From contig CAJNDS010001513.1 of assembly GCA_905221605.1 (NCBI GenBank), positions 375,001-421,318 of the forward strand: a DNA stretch of 46,318 nt, read 5' to 3'. The notes below the pieces were generated by a model that worked only from the letters and a program-made list of their open reading frames with translations, was not told the origin of the DNA and ran no database searches. Made by a program: the position numbers and the translations under genes. The DNA is from Symbiodinium natans (taxonomy: Eukaryota; Sar; Dinophyceae; Suessiales; Symbiodiniaceae). Shown piece by piece: positions 1 through 9,380 of the stretch (position 1 is the stretch's first letter; each line of letters starts with the position of its first letter).

Positions 1-31
1 CCCGAACGAAAAAAAGCAAAGCTAGAACCCC

Positions 32-157
32 TTAGGGTTTAGGGTTTAGGGTTTAGGGTTGAGGGTTTAGGGTTTAGGGTTTAGGGTTTAGGGTTTAGGG
101 TTTAGGGTTTAGGGTTTAGGGTTTAGGGTTTAGGGTTTAGGGTTTAGGGTTTAGGGT
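32..157. repeat. TTTAGGG telomere-type array, G-strand on plus
   Basis: A run of TTTAGGG heptamers with one TTGAGGG variant. A true telomere at the left end of a plus strand should read CCCTAAA, because the G-rich strand runs 5'-3' towards the chromosome end. This array is therefore interstitial or in the wrong orientation for a chromosome end. Confidence 0.95.
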
Positions 158-255
158 ACAAAACAAAGCTAGAACCCCTTCCTCAAGCCGTCTAAACACT
201 GAACTCCATCAGTGCCGATCCTCTGCTTCCAGGCACAACGGAAAATTCCCGTAAA

Positions 256-305
256 CCCTAAACCCTAAACCCTAAACCCTAAACCCTAAACCCTAAACCC
301 TAAAC
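256..305. repeat. CCCTAAA array (opposite orientation)
   Basis: About seven CCCTAAA heptamers, inverted relative to the array at 32-157. The ~100-bp spacer between them (158-255) is unique-looking. Read on the minus strand it carries a weak open stretch that I could not assign. Confidence 0.9.
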
Positions 306-363
306 AGTTTAGAACACCTAGGGTTGCGGGCGTTGAGGGCTCAGGCTTTGGAGATTCTGGTTT

Positions 364-435
364 TCAGAATCTCATGCGGCCAGGGACGTGCAGCACGCCA
401 CTCTTACGTCTTAAGCTGGGAACTCCATACACCTC
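364..435 (-). CDS. Candidate terminal exon next to telomere-type arrays
   Basis: On the minus strand an acceptor GTTTCTGCAG|G is followed by 23 codons starting EVYGVPSLRRKSGVLHV and a TGA stop at 364-366. The exon starts in phase 0. It is flanked on both sides by TTTAGGG/CCCTAAA arrays. The product is not recognised. It may be the 3' end of the minus-strand gene whose other exon candidates lie further right, or of a separate gene. Confidence 0.5.
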   Translation of the reverse strand, partial: EVYGVPSLRRKSGVLHVPGRMRF

Positions 436-473
436 CTGCAGAAACGTTCGAAGTTCCGTGGAATCTGTCTTCT

Positions 474-672
474 TAGGGTTTAGGGTTTCGGGTTTAGGGC
501 TTAGGGTTTGGGTTTAGGGTTTAGGGTCTAGGGTCTAGGGTGTAGGGTTTAGGGTTTAGGGTCTGGGGTCTAGGGTCTAGGGTCTAGGGTTTAGGGTTTA
601 GGGTTTAGGGTTTAGGGTTTAGGGTTTAGGGTTTAGGGTTTAGGGTTTAGGGTTTAGGGTTTAGGGTTTAGG
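474..672. repeat. TTTAGGG array with variants
   Basis: The left half is degenerate (TCTAGGG, TTCGGG, TCTGGGG). The right half, from about 590, is a nearly perfect TTTAGGG run. It lies between two minus-strand exon candidates, so it would be intronic if they belong to one transcript. Confidence 0.95.
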
Positions 673-700
673 GTGTAGCGCAAGGGAAGGCTCCCAGCAC

Positions 701-763
701 GCAACTGGGCCTATGTGAACGGAGAACCACGCTCGACTGCAGTCTCCATTGGGATCCCCTCTC
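701..763 (-). CDS. Candidate internal exon, 21 codons
   Basis: Minus-strand acceptor GCACCTACAG|G opens 21 in-phase codons (start ERGSQWRLQSSVVLRSH) ending at a GT donor (GTGCTG). Both ends are in phase 0. It is basic and serine-rich, with no family recognised. The neighbouring arrays would be its introns. Confidence 0.4.
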
Positions 764-836
764 CTGTAGGTGCTCGCCACTTGGGTGTTGTGGGTTTAGG
801 GTTTTGGGTTTAGGGCTTAGGGCTTAGGGTTTGGGG

Positions 837-1006
837 GGATGTTCCCCCTTCTACTAAGAGTCCTTAATAGGGATTGTGGTACCCCCTATTATCATCCCTG
901 TTGAGGACTGTTATAAGGTGTTCCTTATACTAAGAATCCTCAATAGGGATTATGGCACAGCCGGTTATAATCCCTCTTGAGGACTTAGTATAAGGGAAAA
1001 CATCCC
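837..1006. repeat. MITE-like nested inverted-repeat element
   Basis: Outer arms of ~37 bp are inverted copies: the left begins GGGATGTTCCCCCTTCTACT, the right ends AGTATAAGGGAAAACATCCC. Inside are two more partial copies, giving the order left, right, left, right (all contain versions of AAGAGTCCTTAATAGGGATT). There is no ORF. It has the form of a non-autonomous fold-back element. A target duplication is not clear. Confidence 0.6.
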
Positions 1007-1375
1007 AAGCTATGCTTCACAAGTTTGGGGCAGGCCTAAACCCTTTTACTATACAGCATGATCGGGTATGATCCGGTGGCATTCACTGGCCCTTGGGAAA
1101 AACAAAAAGCCCTCAAGTGCAGTGCTTGTTGGCTGTTCAAAACGTGCAATTAGCCTTAGCCTTAGCCTCGGGCTTTAGATGCCTCTTTAGAAATTACGTG
1201 CAAGCTTTTTCAGAGTCGGAATACTTCAGAGATTGCATTCCTGCTTTAATGTGGGAACCGAACCACGAAACGCAAAACGAAACGGGCACCACTGAGGGTG
1301 GGTCCTGAGCCCTAGAAGAATGTGCGGCTTAAGGTTTAGGATGGCTTGGGAGTTGAAGGGTTTGCTTCAGAGTGC

Positions 1376-1398
1376 CAAAGCCTCTACAAACTCTGCGC
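1376..1398 (-). CDS. Possible micro-exon
   Basis: Minus-strand acceptor TTTTGGCAG|GC, then AEFVEAL and a GC donor; 23 nt starting in phase 1. It is too short to stand alone and is listed because its signals match the better exons nearby. Confidence 0.2.
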
Positions 1399-1469
1399 CT
1401 GCCAAAACATGCACCCTAAACCCTAAACCCGAAACCCTAAACCCGAAACCCTGAAAGTCAGATGTAGAC

Positions 1470-1589
1470 CGCAGTCCTCAAGCGCATGGGGAGCACCACG
1501 ATGGACCCGTCCTGTCTGCGTTACATGCGTAAAGCATCTGAACTTGCTGACGAACCCAAACATAGCACCTTTCATGTGGGGAGGTTGCT
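1470..1589 (-). CDS. Candidate internal exon, ~39 codons
   Basis: On the minus strand an acceptor (GATTTCAG) is followed by an open stretch of mixed, protein-like composition beginning EQPPHMKGAMFGFVSKF, with RVHRGAPHALEDC near its end. A GT donor (GTCTAC) is the likely 3' limit. The frame stays open into telomere-type repeats on both sides, so the splice limits matter. Function is unknown. Confidence 0.45.
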
Positions 1590-1770
1590 CTGAAATCTGG
1601 TACAAGGGTTTAGGGTTTAGGGTTTAGGGTTTAGGATTCGTGGAGAACCCATACCCTTAAATTCGAACAACCCGCATGCCTCAGAGGGAGTAGAAGTGGA
1701 CACTGCTCACAGCAGCTCAATGCCTTAAGGAACCGCTGAGCAAGCAGCCCTCTCCTCTACTGGAGCCAGC

Positions 1771-1800
1771 TCGCCTTTGGCGAGCCTTTTGAGGATCCCC
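1771..1800 (-). CDS. Candidate 30-nt exon, GSSKGSPKA
   Basis: Acceptor CTGGCAG|G and GC donor on the minus strand bracket two leading bases, GSSKGSPKA and one trailing base. The Gly/Ser/Lys/Pro composition matches the Ser/Lys-rich exons at 11.8 and 15.2 kb. Confidence 0.4.
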
Positions 1801-2093
1801 CTGCCAGCGGAGCACCGGTGATGTTCTTCAGGGGAGGGCTACGATTTAGGAGTTGCGGATCAAGGCTTGGGCATGAAGCTACCAGAAATCTAACACATAA
1901 AGCCATCTTTCCGCATGGTCTGTGCTTCGCCATTTCAAAGATACAGACACCAGCAACCTTAAGGAAATTTGGGGCCCTAGATGATCCCCCATGTGCCAAC
2001 AACCATATTGAAGACACGTGGCTCAAGAACAACAATTGGAGCGACACGCTGCGCGACCCTGCGTCCAGCAAAGGACTCCTAGCCAATGCTTGC

Positions 2094-2240
2094 TCCTTGT
2101 CCGGAATTAAATGTCTTAGAGGACTCCATGGCCGTCTCATCCGCAGCATCGTAGTTGACCACTTGAACGTCAAGTTCAAAAACAGACACGCTGATATTCA
2201 GACATTCAACTTCCCAAGCCATGTTGAAAATGGCTAAGTC
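2094..2240 (-). CDS. Well-supported internal exon, 49 codons
   Basis: Minus-strand acceptor GCTGCAAG|G, then exactly 49 codons in phase 0, then a GC donor (GGA|GCAAGC). The peptide starts DLAIFNMAWEVECLNISVSV, continues with FELDVQVVNYDAADET and ends near TFNSGQG. The alternating hydrophobic pattern suggests a beta-rich folded domain. This is the longest clean exon in the left part of the window. The family is not recognised. Overlapping ORFs on the other strand and in another minus frame look less protein-like. Confidence 0.6.
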
Positions 2241-2692
2241 CTTGCAGCTCCCACCCATAGAAGCCCTCAAGCTCAGGGCCTTCAACCCCCAACTCCCCCC
2301 AAACCCTCAACTCCAAACCCCTCTGAGCTGAAGACCCTGGTGGGGCGAGGCCCGTCCCGTTGGAGGAGATGTCCCGAATGCCCAGGCGGTGTGCCTGTGC
2401 AGGTGGAGGACCGAGTATTTGCGTCCCAATCTCCGAGAATCCTGAACCTTCCGGAAACTCCCAGAAGTGAGGGAACTTCTCAGTCCACTATCTCATCCAA
2501 CCCTGAAGCGCCAAACCCCAGACCCGGCAGGCCCTGCAGGCAGTGTTGAACAAGAAGAGTGATAGGCAAAGATGCAGCCACGATGTCCCAAGTCCCTACC
2601 ACTCTCACGGTTGGTGCCAGAAACCTCAGGTGTCAGCTTCAACCACAGCTCCACAACAAATGCCAAAGGCGATTTCGACATGGAGGCTGTAC

Positions 2693-2782
2693 GTTGCCTA
2701 GGATGGAACTGAACATGTGAACTGTCCCAAGGGCTTTCCTAGTTGCAACATGTGGCCTGGCCTTCTGGCCTTCGTCTGAGTC
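2693..2782 (-). CDS. Internal exon, 30 codons
   Basis: Minus-strand acceptor AAAATGCAG|G, 30 codons in phase 0 (start DSDEGQKARPHVATRKALGT, end SSILGN) and a GT donor (GTACAG). The acidic start followed by a basic stretch resembles the 9.4-18.4 kb exons. An open plus-strand frame (2719-2951) overlaps and also looks fairly protein-like, so the strand is not certain. Confidence 0.5.
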
Positions 2783-3005
2783 CTGCATTTTGCAGAACAA
2801 GCTTCTTAGGCTTTCAGCGCACTTAATTGAAGCAGAGGGCTTTGGGGGTTTAGAATTTATGGACTTGGTGTCCAAGGGTCGAAATGACCACGGCTCTTGG
2901 CTGTGGTTTCAGATATTTCAGGAAAGGATGCTAGCTTCAAACAGAGCTTAGGGGGTATGAACCAGCTTGGGTACGATTGTCTCAGAGTTGAGACCGATAT
3001 CGGAG

Positions 3006-3006
<1 letters not shown>

Positions 3007-3075
<69 letters not shown>
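3007..3075. repeat. (CAG)23 trinucleotide repeat
   Basis: Twenty-three uninterrupted CAG units. It would read poly-Ser, poly-Ala or poly-Gln on plus and poly-Leu, -Ala or -Cys on minus. The ORFs through it owe most of their length to the repeat, so I do not call it coding. Confidence 0.97.
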
Positions 3076-3076
<1 letters not shown>

Positions 3077-3828
3077 CCCGGCCGAGCGCAGGAATTCAAC
3101 AGAAGTCATATGTGCTCATGTGAACTGCAGTCGCATTTGTCCTTCTCCGAAGGTAACAGCCTGGCACGGCCAGCATGGCCATCCCCACTCTACTTGCATC
3201 ATTCCTCACCTCTATACCTAAATTCCCTTTCCCCTGCACCTCTACAAGCTCTAAACCCTAAACCGTATAGCAGATGATCCCAGCACTACTGTCGTAGAGA
3301 GTAGCCACTGCGTCCCTTCAAGAAACCGAAGAAAGGAATGGGAGGCAACCCATGCTTTGCATGCACATGGAGGGTTTCGGGTTGAGGTGCATTCAGGGAT
3401 GTCCCTGCGAATCTGACAAAACGAAGTCGTAGCTACCCGCCAGCTTGTGCTCGATTGGGAAAGAGGCCTGGAGGGGGGTCAGGTACCCATCCTGTCCCCA
3501 AAGACCTCTCAGCTCAACAGCCACCAGGATGAAGCTTCAAACGGATCCATGCAGGTTTGGGGGTTCTGTGAAGTTTACCAACATAGGGAACCCCCAATAT
3601 AGATCCCCAAATAGTAGGATCCCCTTATAGTGAGGGCAACAGCAAGGTACTAATTTCGGCAACCCACATTTAGGACAAACTGTGGTAGGTTTAGGGGTAG
3701 ATTTGGGCCCTTTGGCGGTTTAGCGTAGCAGAGCTAGTTGAAGCTTCGCTGATGGGCTCTTAGTTGGGAATCTGGGAGAGAGGGTCCCTATCCCGAACCC
3801 CTCAACCCTCAACCCCTCGACCCTAGAC

Positions 3829-3890
3829 CATCGCCGGCAGCACTCGAAGGCCATGTGCTTGTTGGAGATGCCCAAAGGGGTAAAGACCAC
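3829..3890 (-). CDS. Candidate internal exon, VVFTPLGISNKHMAFECC
   Basis: Minus-strand acceptor ATCCTCTGAG|G, 20 codons plus two bases (VVFTPLGISNKHMAFECCRR) and a GT donor (GTCTAG). The varied composition suggests a folded protein segment. The family is not recognised. Confidence 0.5.
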
Positions 3891-4394
3891 CTCAGAGGAT
3901 TGAGAGTTTAGGCTGAGGGTTAGGTATAGAGGTAACCCTGAACCTTAACCCCGCCCACCCCAACATGAAACATTGTACCAAAAAGCTTGAAAAGCTATGG
4001 TCTCTGAGGCTTAATCAAACAAGTCGTTCTCATAACAGCAATGACAGCAATCACAAATGAGTGACATCAGTGAACATAAGATAACTGACAGCTTCATTGT
4101 GATTCGCATGTTCCTGATTTCTCGCTGTTCTTACGCAGATGTGGTATGAAATCAATTATTATGGTTGTGGTCATTGTTATAATTTAGGAACAAAGGTAAA
4201 TAGCAACAACCCCAATACTGATTGAAGCCCCGCAAGACAAGATGATGGTTCTTGGGGGTGAGGCAGAACGCGGTTTAGGGCTTAGGGCTTCGGGTTTAGG
4301 GTAAAGATAGCATGGTCAGTCGTGCATTGCACGAGCCAGCACCGCATGCAACACAAAGCGCTACAGCACTACCGGAAGAGCGCAGTTCAATCTG

Positions 4395-4452
4395 CCCCCC
4401 CCCCCCCCCCCCCTCCGACCATGAAGTCTGAAAGGGTGGGGGGGGGGGGGGG
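4395..4452. repeat. Poly-C(19) / poly-G(15) inverted homopolymer pair
   Basis: A 19-base C run (4395-4413) and a 15-base G run (4438-4452) are 24 bases apart and could fold on themselves. Similar G or C runs occur at 6197, 8338, 14697, 14981, 16246 and 23286. Confidence 0.9.
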
Positions 4453-4629
4453 AGTTAGGGTGAGGGTTTAGGGTTTAGGATTTTAGGGTTTAGGGTTTCA
4501 GAGTTTCGTGTTTAGGTTGTCGGGCCGAGGATATAGGGTTTGGGTTTCGGATTTAGGGATGACAGTTGAAAAAGTTCGGACACCTATAATTAGACCTTGT
4601 AGAACCTACAAGCTCTCTAAGCCTCACAC

Positions 4630-4656
4630 GGCTTTCAGCCGTACTTCTGAGCCCTC
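4630..4656 (-). CDS. Candidate 9-codon exon, EGSEVRLKA
   Basis: Minus-strand acceptor GAGTAAG|G, nine codons in phase 0 (EGSEVRLKA) and a GT donor (GTGTGAG). Very short; supported by its splice signals and in-phase length only. Confidence 0.3.
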
Positions 4657-4811
4657 CTTACTCAAAAGACCCTGCAAGCCCTGAACCCCAAACCCTAAAC
4701 CCTAAATCCTAAACCCGAAATCCTAGACCCCAAACCCTAACAACCCTAAATCCTAAACCCTAATCCCTGAAATCTAAACCCTAAACCCCAAGTACCCTAA
4801 GCCGCGAGTCC

Positions 4812-4847
4812 CTAAGTGAGCAGGAGCCGAGGGGCGTCATTCTTGAC
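4812..4847 (-). CDS. Possible terminal exon, VKNDAPRLLLT-stop
   Basis: Acceptor TCCGTGGCAG|G on minus is followed by VKNDAPRLLLT and a TAG stop. A GC donor inside it (CCTCG|GC) could make it internal instead. Low support. Confidence 0.3.
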   Translation of the reverse strand, partial: VKNDAPRLLLT

Positions 4848-4867
4848 CTGCCACGGAACTCGCGGGT

Positions 4868-4975
4868 TAGGGTTTAGGGTTTAGTGTTTAGGGTTTAGGG
4901 AGGGTTTTGAGGGTTTAGAGTTGAGGGTTTAGAGTTGAGGGTTTAGGGTTTAGGGTTTCGGGTTTCGGGTTTCGG
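4868..4975. repeat. Degenerate TTTAGGG array
   Basis: TTTAGGG with TTGAGGG and TTTCGGG variants. It lies between the exon candidates at 4812 and 5090. Confidence 0.9.
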
Positions 4976-5089
4976 GTGTGGAGGTTGGGGCTCGGGGTCT
5001 GGGATTTGTGGTGGAGGGGGGCGTAGCTCAAATCCTCTTGGGCATTAGCGTTTGGGGTCAGGGTTTTTGCTGGGGCCCAGTGCGTTTAC

Positions 5090-5167
5090 TGTAGGAAGGC
5101 CCGCAAGAGTTCGGCAAGAGTGTCTCAGAAGGTCCTTCATCTCCAGGTGTTGATTGGGCCCTCCTTC
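5090..5167 (-). CDS. Well-bounded internal exon, 26 codons
   Basis: Minus-strand acceptor AAGACCTGCAG|G and GT donor (CCTACA|GTAAAC) bracket exactly 26 codons in phase 0: EGGPNQHLEMKDLLRHSC, then RTLAGLPT. The amphipathic Leu spacing suggests a helix. Family unknown. Telomere-type repeats begin about 50 bp from either side. Confidence 0.6.
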
Positions 5168-5324
5168 CTGCAGGTCTTAAGGCTTTGGCGAGGTTCGGGT
5201 TTAGGGTTTAGGGCTTTTGGAGTTTAGGGTTCGGGCTTAGGATTAGATTAGGGATTGAAGCTTATAACCCCAAACACCCCAACCCCCACCTATCAGGGTT
5301 GGGTGGCCCTACAAAAAAAAAAGC

Positions 5325-5401
5325 CCGTGAATCTGGCGTTGATCGAACTTAGAGGTATGTAGTAGCATACGAGATCCCTTGTGCAAGGGCCGCAGAAAAG
5401 C
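5325..5401 (-). CDS. Candidate internal exon, 25 codons
   Basis: Acceptor GGGCTTGAG|G, open minus-strand frame AFLRPLHKGSRMLLHTSKFD and on to QRQIH, GC donor (CACGG|GC). Its end phase does not fit the exon at 5167, so a junction is misplaced or an exon is missing. Confidence 0.45.
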
Positions 5402-5484
5402 CTCAAGCCCAAGCCCAAACTCTGAACTCCACACCCTGATGCGCCCCCTAACAGCTCCAAACACCAAGCCAAGCCCTCCCCTAA

Positions 5485-5690
5485 ACCCCAACCCTAAACC
5501 CTAAACCCCGACCCTAAACCCCCAAGCCTGAACACCTAAACCCTAAACCCTAAACCCTAAACCCTAACTCCCAAACCCTAAACCCTGTACCCTAAACCCT
5601 AAATCCCAAACCCTAATCCCTATACCCTAAACCCGAAACCCTAAACCCTAAACCCTAAACCCTAAACCCTAAACGCCAAGCCCTAAAGAG
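5485..5690. repeat. CCCTAAA array with variants
   Basis: CCCTAAA heptamers with CCCCAAA, TCCCAAA and ACCCTGTA variants between two minus-strand exon candidates. Confidence 0.9.
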
Positions 5691-5713
5691 CCCTGGGGCC
5701 CCCGGCGTATCGC

Positions 5714-5778
5714 CCCGCAGTGCAGGTCTCATTGCCGCCAGCGGGCAGCTGGAAGGGCTTGGAGCTGCCCGCCAGCTC
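5714..5778 (-). CDS. Candidate internal exon directly abutting a telomere-type array
   Basis: On minus the acceptor reads CCCTAAACCAG|G, so the repeat itself runs into the 3' splice site. The exon starts ELAGSSKPFQLPAGGNETCT. A GC donor ends it after 21 codons plus two bases; the donor choice is uncertain. The array at 5782-5910 would be the intron. Confidence 0.5.
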
Positions 5779-5781
5779 CTG

Positions 5782-5910
5782 GTTTAGGGTTTAGGGTTTA
5801 GGGTTTCGGGTTTAGGGTTTAGGGTTTAGGGTTTTAGGTTTTGGTTCTGGGTTTTGGGTTTTGGGCTTAGGGTTTAGGGTTTGGGGTTTAGGGCTTAGGG
5901 TTTAGGGCTT
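5782..5910. repeat. TTTAGGG array, degenerate on the right
   Basis: TTTAGGG with TTTCGGG, TTTTGGG and GCTTAGGG variants, beginning about four bases from the acceptor of the exon at 5714-5778. Confidence 0.93.
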
Positions 5911-6365
5911 GCTGTGATACCACGCATAAGCTTTGAAGGTCGGGATGCAGACTAGCTTCGAAAGCTGCGTGACATGCGAAGAGCAGCCATGGCCCGATAG
6001 TGTAGGGCCATCGAATATCTCTAATCCCAGCCCACGCCGTCTCAGGCGGCGAAATCACCCTAGCCTATTCCTCTGAGTGTTCAGACCTAAACTCGAGCTA
6101 CTTGCCTATAGCTCCAAAGGCTTCTTCCGTCCAGTCGTTCGGGGCTGCCTTCGCAAAGCCCTGATTTGCAGTCGGCACGCCGGGCCAGTCCAAGGGGGGG
6201 GGGGGGGGGTTTTAGGGTTCAGGGATTAGGGACGAGACCCTAAACCCTAAACCCTAAAACCTAAACCTTAACCCTAAACCCTAAACCCCTTAGAAGGGAC
6301 CTTAGGGAGGTCCAGGGTGCCCAACAAGTCCCAGGCTACAGGGGTGGGGGACTTTATTATTGGAC

Positions 6366-6439
6366 CCAGTGGTTCCCGAACAGAACGGACTCCGGTACCG
6401 GGCCCGTCGGAGTTTCATCGACAGGGAAAGCTTGGAGGC
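6366..6439 (-). CDS. Internal exon, 24 codons
   Basis: Minus-strand acceptor TTCCCTAACAG|G, two bases completing a codon, then LQAFPVDETPTGPVPESV and LFGNHW, and a GT donor (CACTGG|GTCCAA). The start phase is the same as in several downstream-family exons. Reads as folded-protein sequence; family unknown. Confidence 0.55.
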
Positions 6440-6613
6440 CTGTTAGGGAATAGGGTTTATAATAGGGTTTATAGGGTTTAGGGGTTTTGGGGTTTAGGGT
6501 CTACGCGGGTTAGGGGTTTGTAAGGCAGAGGGTCGATAAGCTTCGAGGTTGTGAATGCTGGAAGCGTTGAAGGTCTAGGGGGGTCAAGGGTCTCAGGCTG
6601 TGTCCTTCGTCGC

Positions 6614-6644
6614 CCCGTAACCACATTTAGGATCCCCTTGTCCC
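6614..6644 (-). CDS. Candidate 31-nt exon, DKGILNVVT
   Basis: Acceptor CCAACAAG|G and GC donor on minus. Two leading bases join in phase with the exon ending at 6954 (A plus GG gives Arg), then DKGILNVVT. Confidence 0.4.
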
Positions 6645-6795
6645 CTTGTTGGCTTAAAACCCAAATTAAGGGCAAATCGGAGACTTCGAGGCTTCGGGTT
6701 CAAGAACTAGAACCATTGGGGGCTCCCCCGCAGCCCTGGAACCACCCTAAACCCGAAACCCCCAGCCCCAAACCCTAAATCTTCATTAGGGCCAC

Positions 6796-6898
6796 TAGGG
6801 TTTAGGGTTTAGGGTTTAGGGTTTAGGGTTTAGGGTTTAGGGTTTAGGGTTTAGGGTTTAGGGTTTAGGGTTTAGGGTTTAGGGTTTAGGGTTTAGGG
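6796..6898. repeat. Near-perfect TTTAGGG array
   Basis: About 14 uninterrupted heptamers lying in the interval between the exon candidates at 6614-6644 and 6954-6999. Confidence 0.97.
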
Positions 6899-6953
6899 TA
6901 ACCCTAAATCTTGATTAGGGCCTAAACTCAAATCCTCACATCCCCCTCCTGGC

Positions 6954-6999
6954 TGCCGAAGAGAAGGGTGAACTTGACACCGTCGTAGTCCTCCTCCTC
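6954..6999 (-). CDS. Internal exon, EEEDYDGVKFTLLFG
   Basis: Acceptor AACCTGGAAG|G and GC donor (GGCA|GCC) on minus enclose EEEDYDGVKFTLLFG plus one base. The exon at 7634-7708 has the same TGGAAG|G acceptor context and acidic start. Confidence 0.55.
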
Positions 7000-7454
7000 C
7001 TTCCAGGTTGCTCGGGCGGGATCAGAGGGCCCGTAGAGGGGACTCGTGCACCTGAACCCCCAAACCCTGAACCTCGGTTGTGGGGGTGGGAGCTTTTGAG
7101 AGTCGAACAGAGTCGAAGCCAGAGTTGTTCAGCGTTTGGGGTCTATCGTTCGGACTTTGTAGGGTTAAGAATTCAGGCTTTGCACAGGCACCAGTATGTA
7201 GAGTAGGGTTCAGGGTTCAGGGATTACAGCCGCAGGGCTTAGGGCTACGGGTTGCAGATCGACTGATTTCGGCGTCAATCCTCAGCACGTAATGGGACTC
7301 CACTAACAGCTGGGACCGCAAACCCGAAACAAGACCTTGGTGTCTAACCCCGAACCCTGAACTACCTGAAGCCCTAAACCCTTTAAGCCCTGAACCCTAA
7401 ACCCTAAACACTAAGCCCTAAACCTTGAAATACCTGCGGCCCTGCACCACTAAC

Positions 7455-7506
7455 GCGTCTCCTCTTCTTGCTCCGGCTCCGACTCTGCGGCGACACTTGT
7501 CTTGAC
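7455..7506 (-). CDS. Exon encoding VKTSVAAESEPEQEEE (paralogue of 9381-9436)
   Basis: Minus-strand acceptor CATAGTGGCAG|G starts VKTSVAAESEPEQEEE in phase 0. The exon at 9381-9436 encodes AKTSVAAGSEPEDDED with mostly synonymous changes in the shared core (ACA/ACC, AGT/AGC, GTC/GTA, GAG/GAA). The donor may be GT (shown) or a GA site six codon positions earlier that would keep phase 0. Confidence 0.65.
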
Positions 7507-7633
7507 CTGCCACTATGGCCTACCAGAGTTAGTGGCTTAAGGCTTACACCCTAAACTCTAAACCCTAAACCCTAAACCCGGCCCTAAACCCTAAACCCTA
7601 AACCCTAAACCCTCCAAGACAGATCTCTCCAGC

Positions 7634-7708
7634 CTCCTCCTCATCCTCCTCCTCCACATCCGTCTTCTCCATGGGCGGATCCTCCTCCTCGGCCGCTTCC
7701 TCCTCGGC
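7634..7708 (-). CDS. Acidic exon, 25 codons
   Basis: Acceptor GGCGTGGAAG|G and GC donor (GAG|GCTGG) bracket exactly 25 phase-0 codons on minus: AEEEAAEEEDPPMEKTDVEE and on to EDEEE. The downstream neighbour (7506) also starts in phase 0. The 127-bp interval to it (7507-7633) contains two CCCTAAA runs and would be the intron. Confidence 0.65.
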
Positions 7709-8352
7709 CTTCCACGCCGGGTTGTTGGAGTTCTGGCTTTGGGGTTTGGGGTTAGGGTTTAGGGTTTAGGGCTTCGGGTTTAGGGTTTTAGGGTTTCAAA
7801 AAGGCTGCAAATGCTGCAAACTGCAGCATTTTATGATTTTTCACAGGCAAGACATGTTGTAAACTGCGGAATTTCTCAGGTCCCTTTGCAAAGCAGAGCA
7901 TATCTAGCGGCTCTGTAGTTTACTTCAAATGTTGTGAATGCTACCATTCTTGCTTGCTCATCGGCTCCAAAGAACGACTACGCCATTTTGACGATCGTTC
8001 ATCCATTCCAGATGCTGTGCATGGCAGCATTCTCTCTCAGCGTTCACAAGTGTAAAGTCTAGCGTTTCTGAAGGAATTCCGATGCAGCCCCCCATTTGCA
8101 AACACAAACAGGGAGTACAAGGGGCACTAAATCCTCAACCCTCCCAACCCAAAACCCTAAACCCGGAACCCTACGTTCATGAGGCCCCCCCTGTACTGAC
8201 CTTAAACCCGAAGCCCGAAACCCGAAACCCTAAACCCTAAACCCTAAACTCCAATCCCTAAACCCTAAACCCCAATCCCTAAACCCTAAACCCTAAACCC
8301 TAAACCCTAAACCCTAAACCCTGAAAGCAGCACGACGGGGGGGGGGGGGGGC

Positions 8353-8418
8353 CTTCTTCTCTTCGACCGCGGGCTCGGCCGGGACTTCGACCGCGGGCTC
8401 GGCCGCAGGCTTGGCCTC
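8353..8418 (-). CDS. Pro/Ala/Glu repeat exon, 22 codons
   Basis: Acceptor CCGCGCCTCAG|G and GC donor (GAAG|GCCCCC) bracket 22 phase-0 codons on minus. EAKPAAEPAVEVPAEPAVEE contains a direct repeat of AEPAVE; the exon ends KK. The ending matches that of 10586-10654. Confidence 0.65.
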
Positions 8419-8429
8419 CTGAGGCGCGG

Positions 8430-8830
8430 GGCTTATGGGGTTTAGGGTGGGGTTTAGGGTTTCGGGGTTTAGGGTTAGGGTTTAGGGTTTGGGGTTTGGG
8501 GTTTGGGGTTTCGGGTTTCGGGTTTCGGGTTTGGGGTTTGGGGTTCAGGGTTTGGGGTCTTGGGGTTGAGGTTTAGGGTTAGGGTTTAGGGGGGTTTGGG
8601 GTTTAGGGTTTAGGGTTTGGGGTTTGGGGTTTAGGGTTTAGGGTTTAGGGTTTGGGGTTTAGGGTTTAGGGTTTAGGGTTTGGGGTTTGGGGTTCAGAGT
8701 TTGGGGTCTTGGGTTTAAGGTTTGGGGTTTGGGTTTAAGGTTTGGGGTTTGGGGTTTGTGGTTTAGGGTTTGGGGTTTGGGGTTTAGGGTTTGGGGTCTA
8801 GGGGTTACGGTTTGGGGGTTTAGGGGTTTA
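8430..8830. repeat. Long degenerate TTTAGGG/TTTGGGG array
   Basis: TTTAGGG is mixed with TTTGGGG, TTTCGGG and TTCAGGG. Reading frames through it give periodic GFRVWGLGF-type peptides that are artefacts of the repeat. Confidence 0.95.
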
Positions 8831-9380
8831 GGCTTCAGGCTCTGGCTTCAGGATGTTGGGTCTGGGGTTTGGGGCTTAGGGGTTTGGAGCGCAGGGTTGA
8901 GGGTCTGAGAACGTTTAGGAACCATATCCCAAGATGACGGTAGTTGCCCTGCTTACAGTCCCAAGCAGGACTTGTTGGTAAGGCTTGCAGGTGTTCGAGC
9001 TTTTTTGGGCTGAAAAGGGGTTTATAGGGCTTTATCCTTCGACGCTTGAGGACCATGGGCGCCCTCAACATAAACAACTGCCAGATCTTCCGCAGACCCT
9101 ACACCCTGAACCCTCAACCTGAAACCTTTACAGCCCTGAACCCCCAAACCCTGCAAGAAATGCTGTGGCTTCGCTCTCCCTCCTCCCCAGAAATCTGGAC
9201 ACCCCTACACATGTTTCGGCCCCACCAGACATCTCCAAACCCTTAACCCCCAAACTCCGAACCCTGAGCCCGAAACGCCAAACCCTAAACCCCAAACCCT
9301 ATCCCCGAACCCCTAAACCCTAAACCCTGAAACCCTAAACCCTAAGCCCTAAGCCCTAAACCCTAAACCCTAAACCCAGC

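Noticed and set aside
1757-2237. Overlapping 139- and 140-codon ORFs on opposite strands
   Set aside because: A third minus frame with good splice signals (2094-2240) explains the coding character better than either ORF as a whole.
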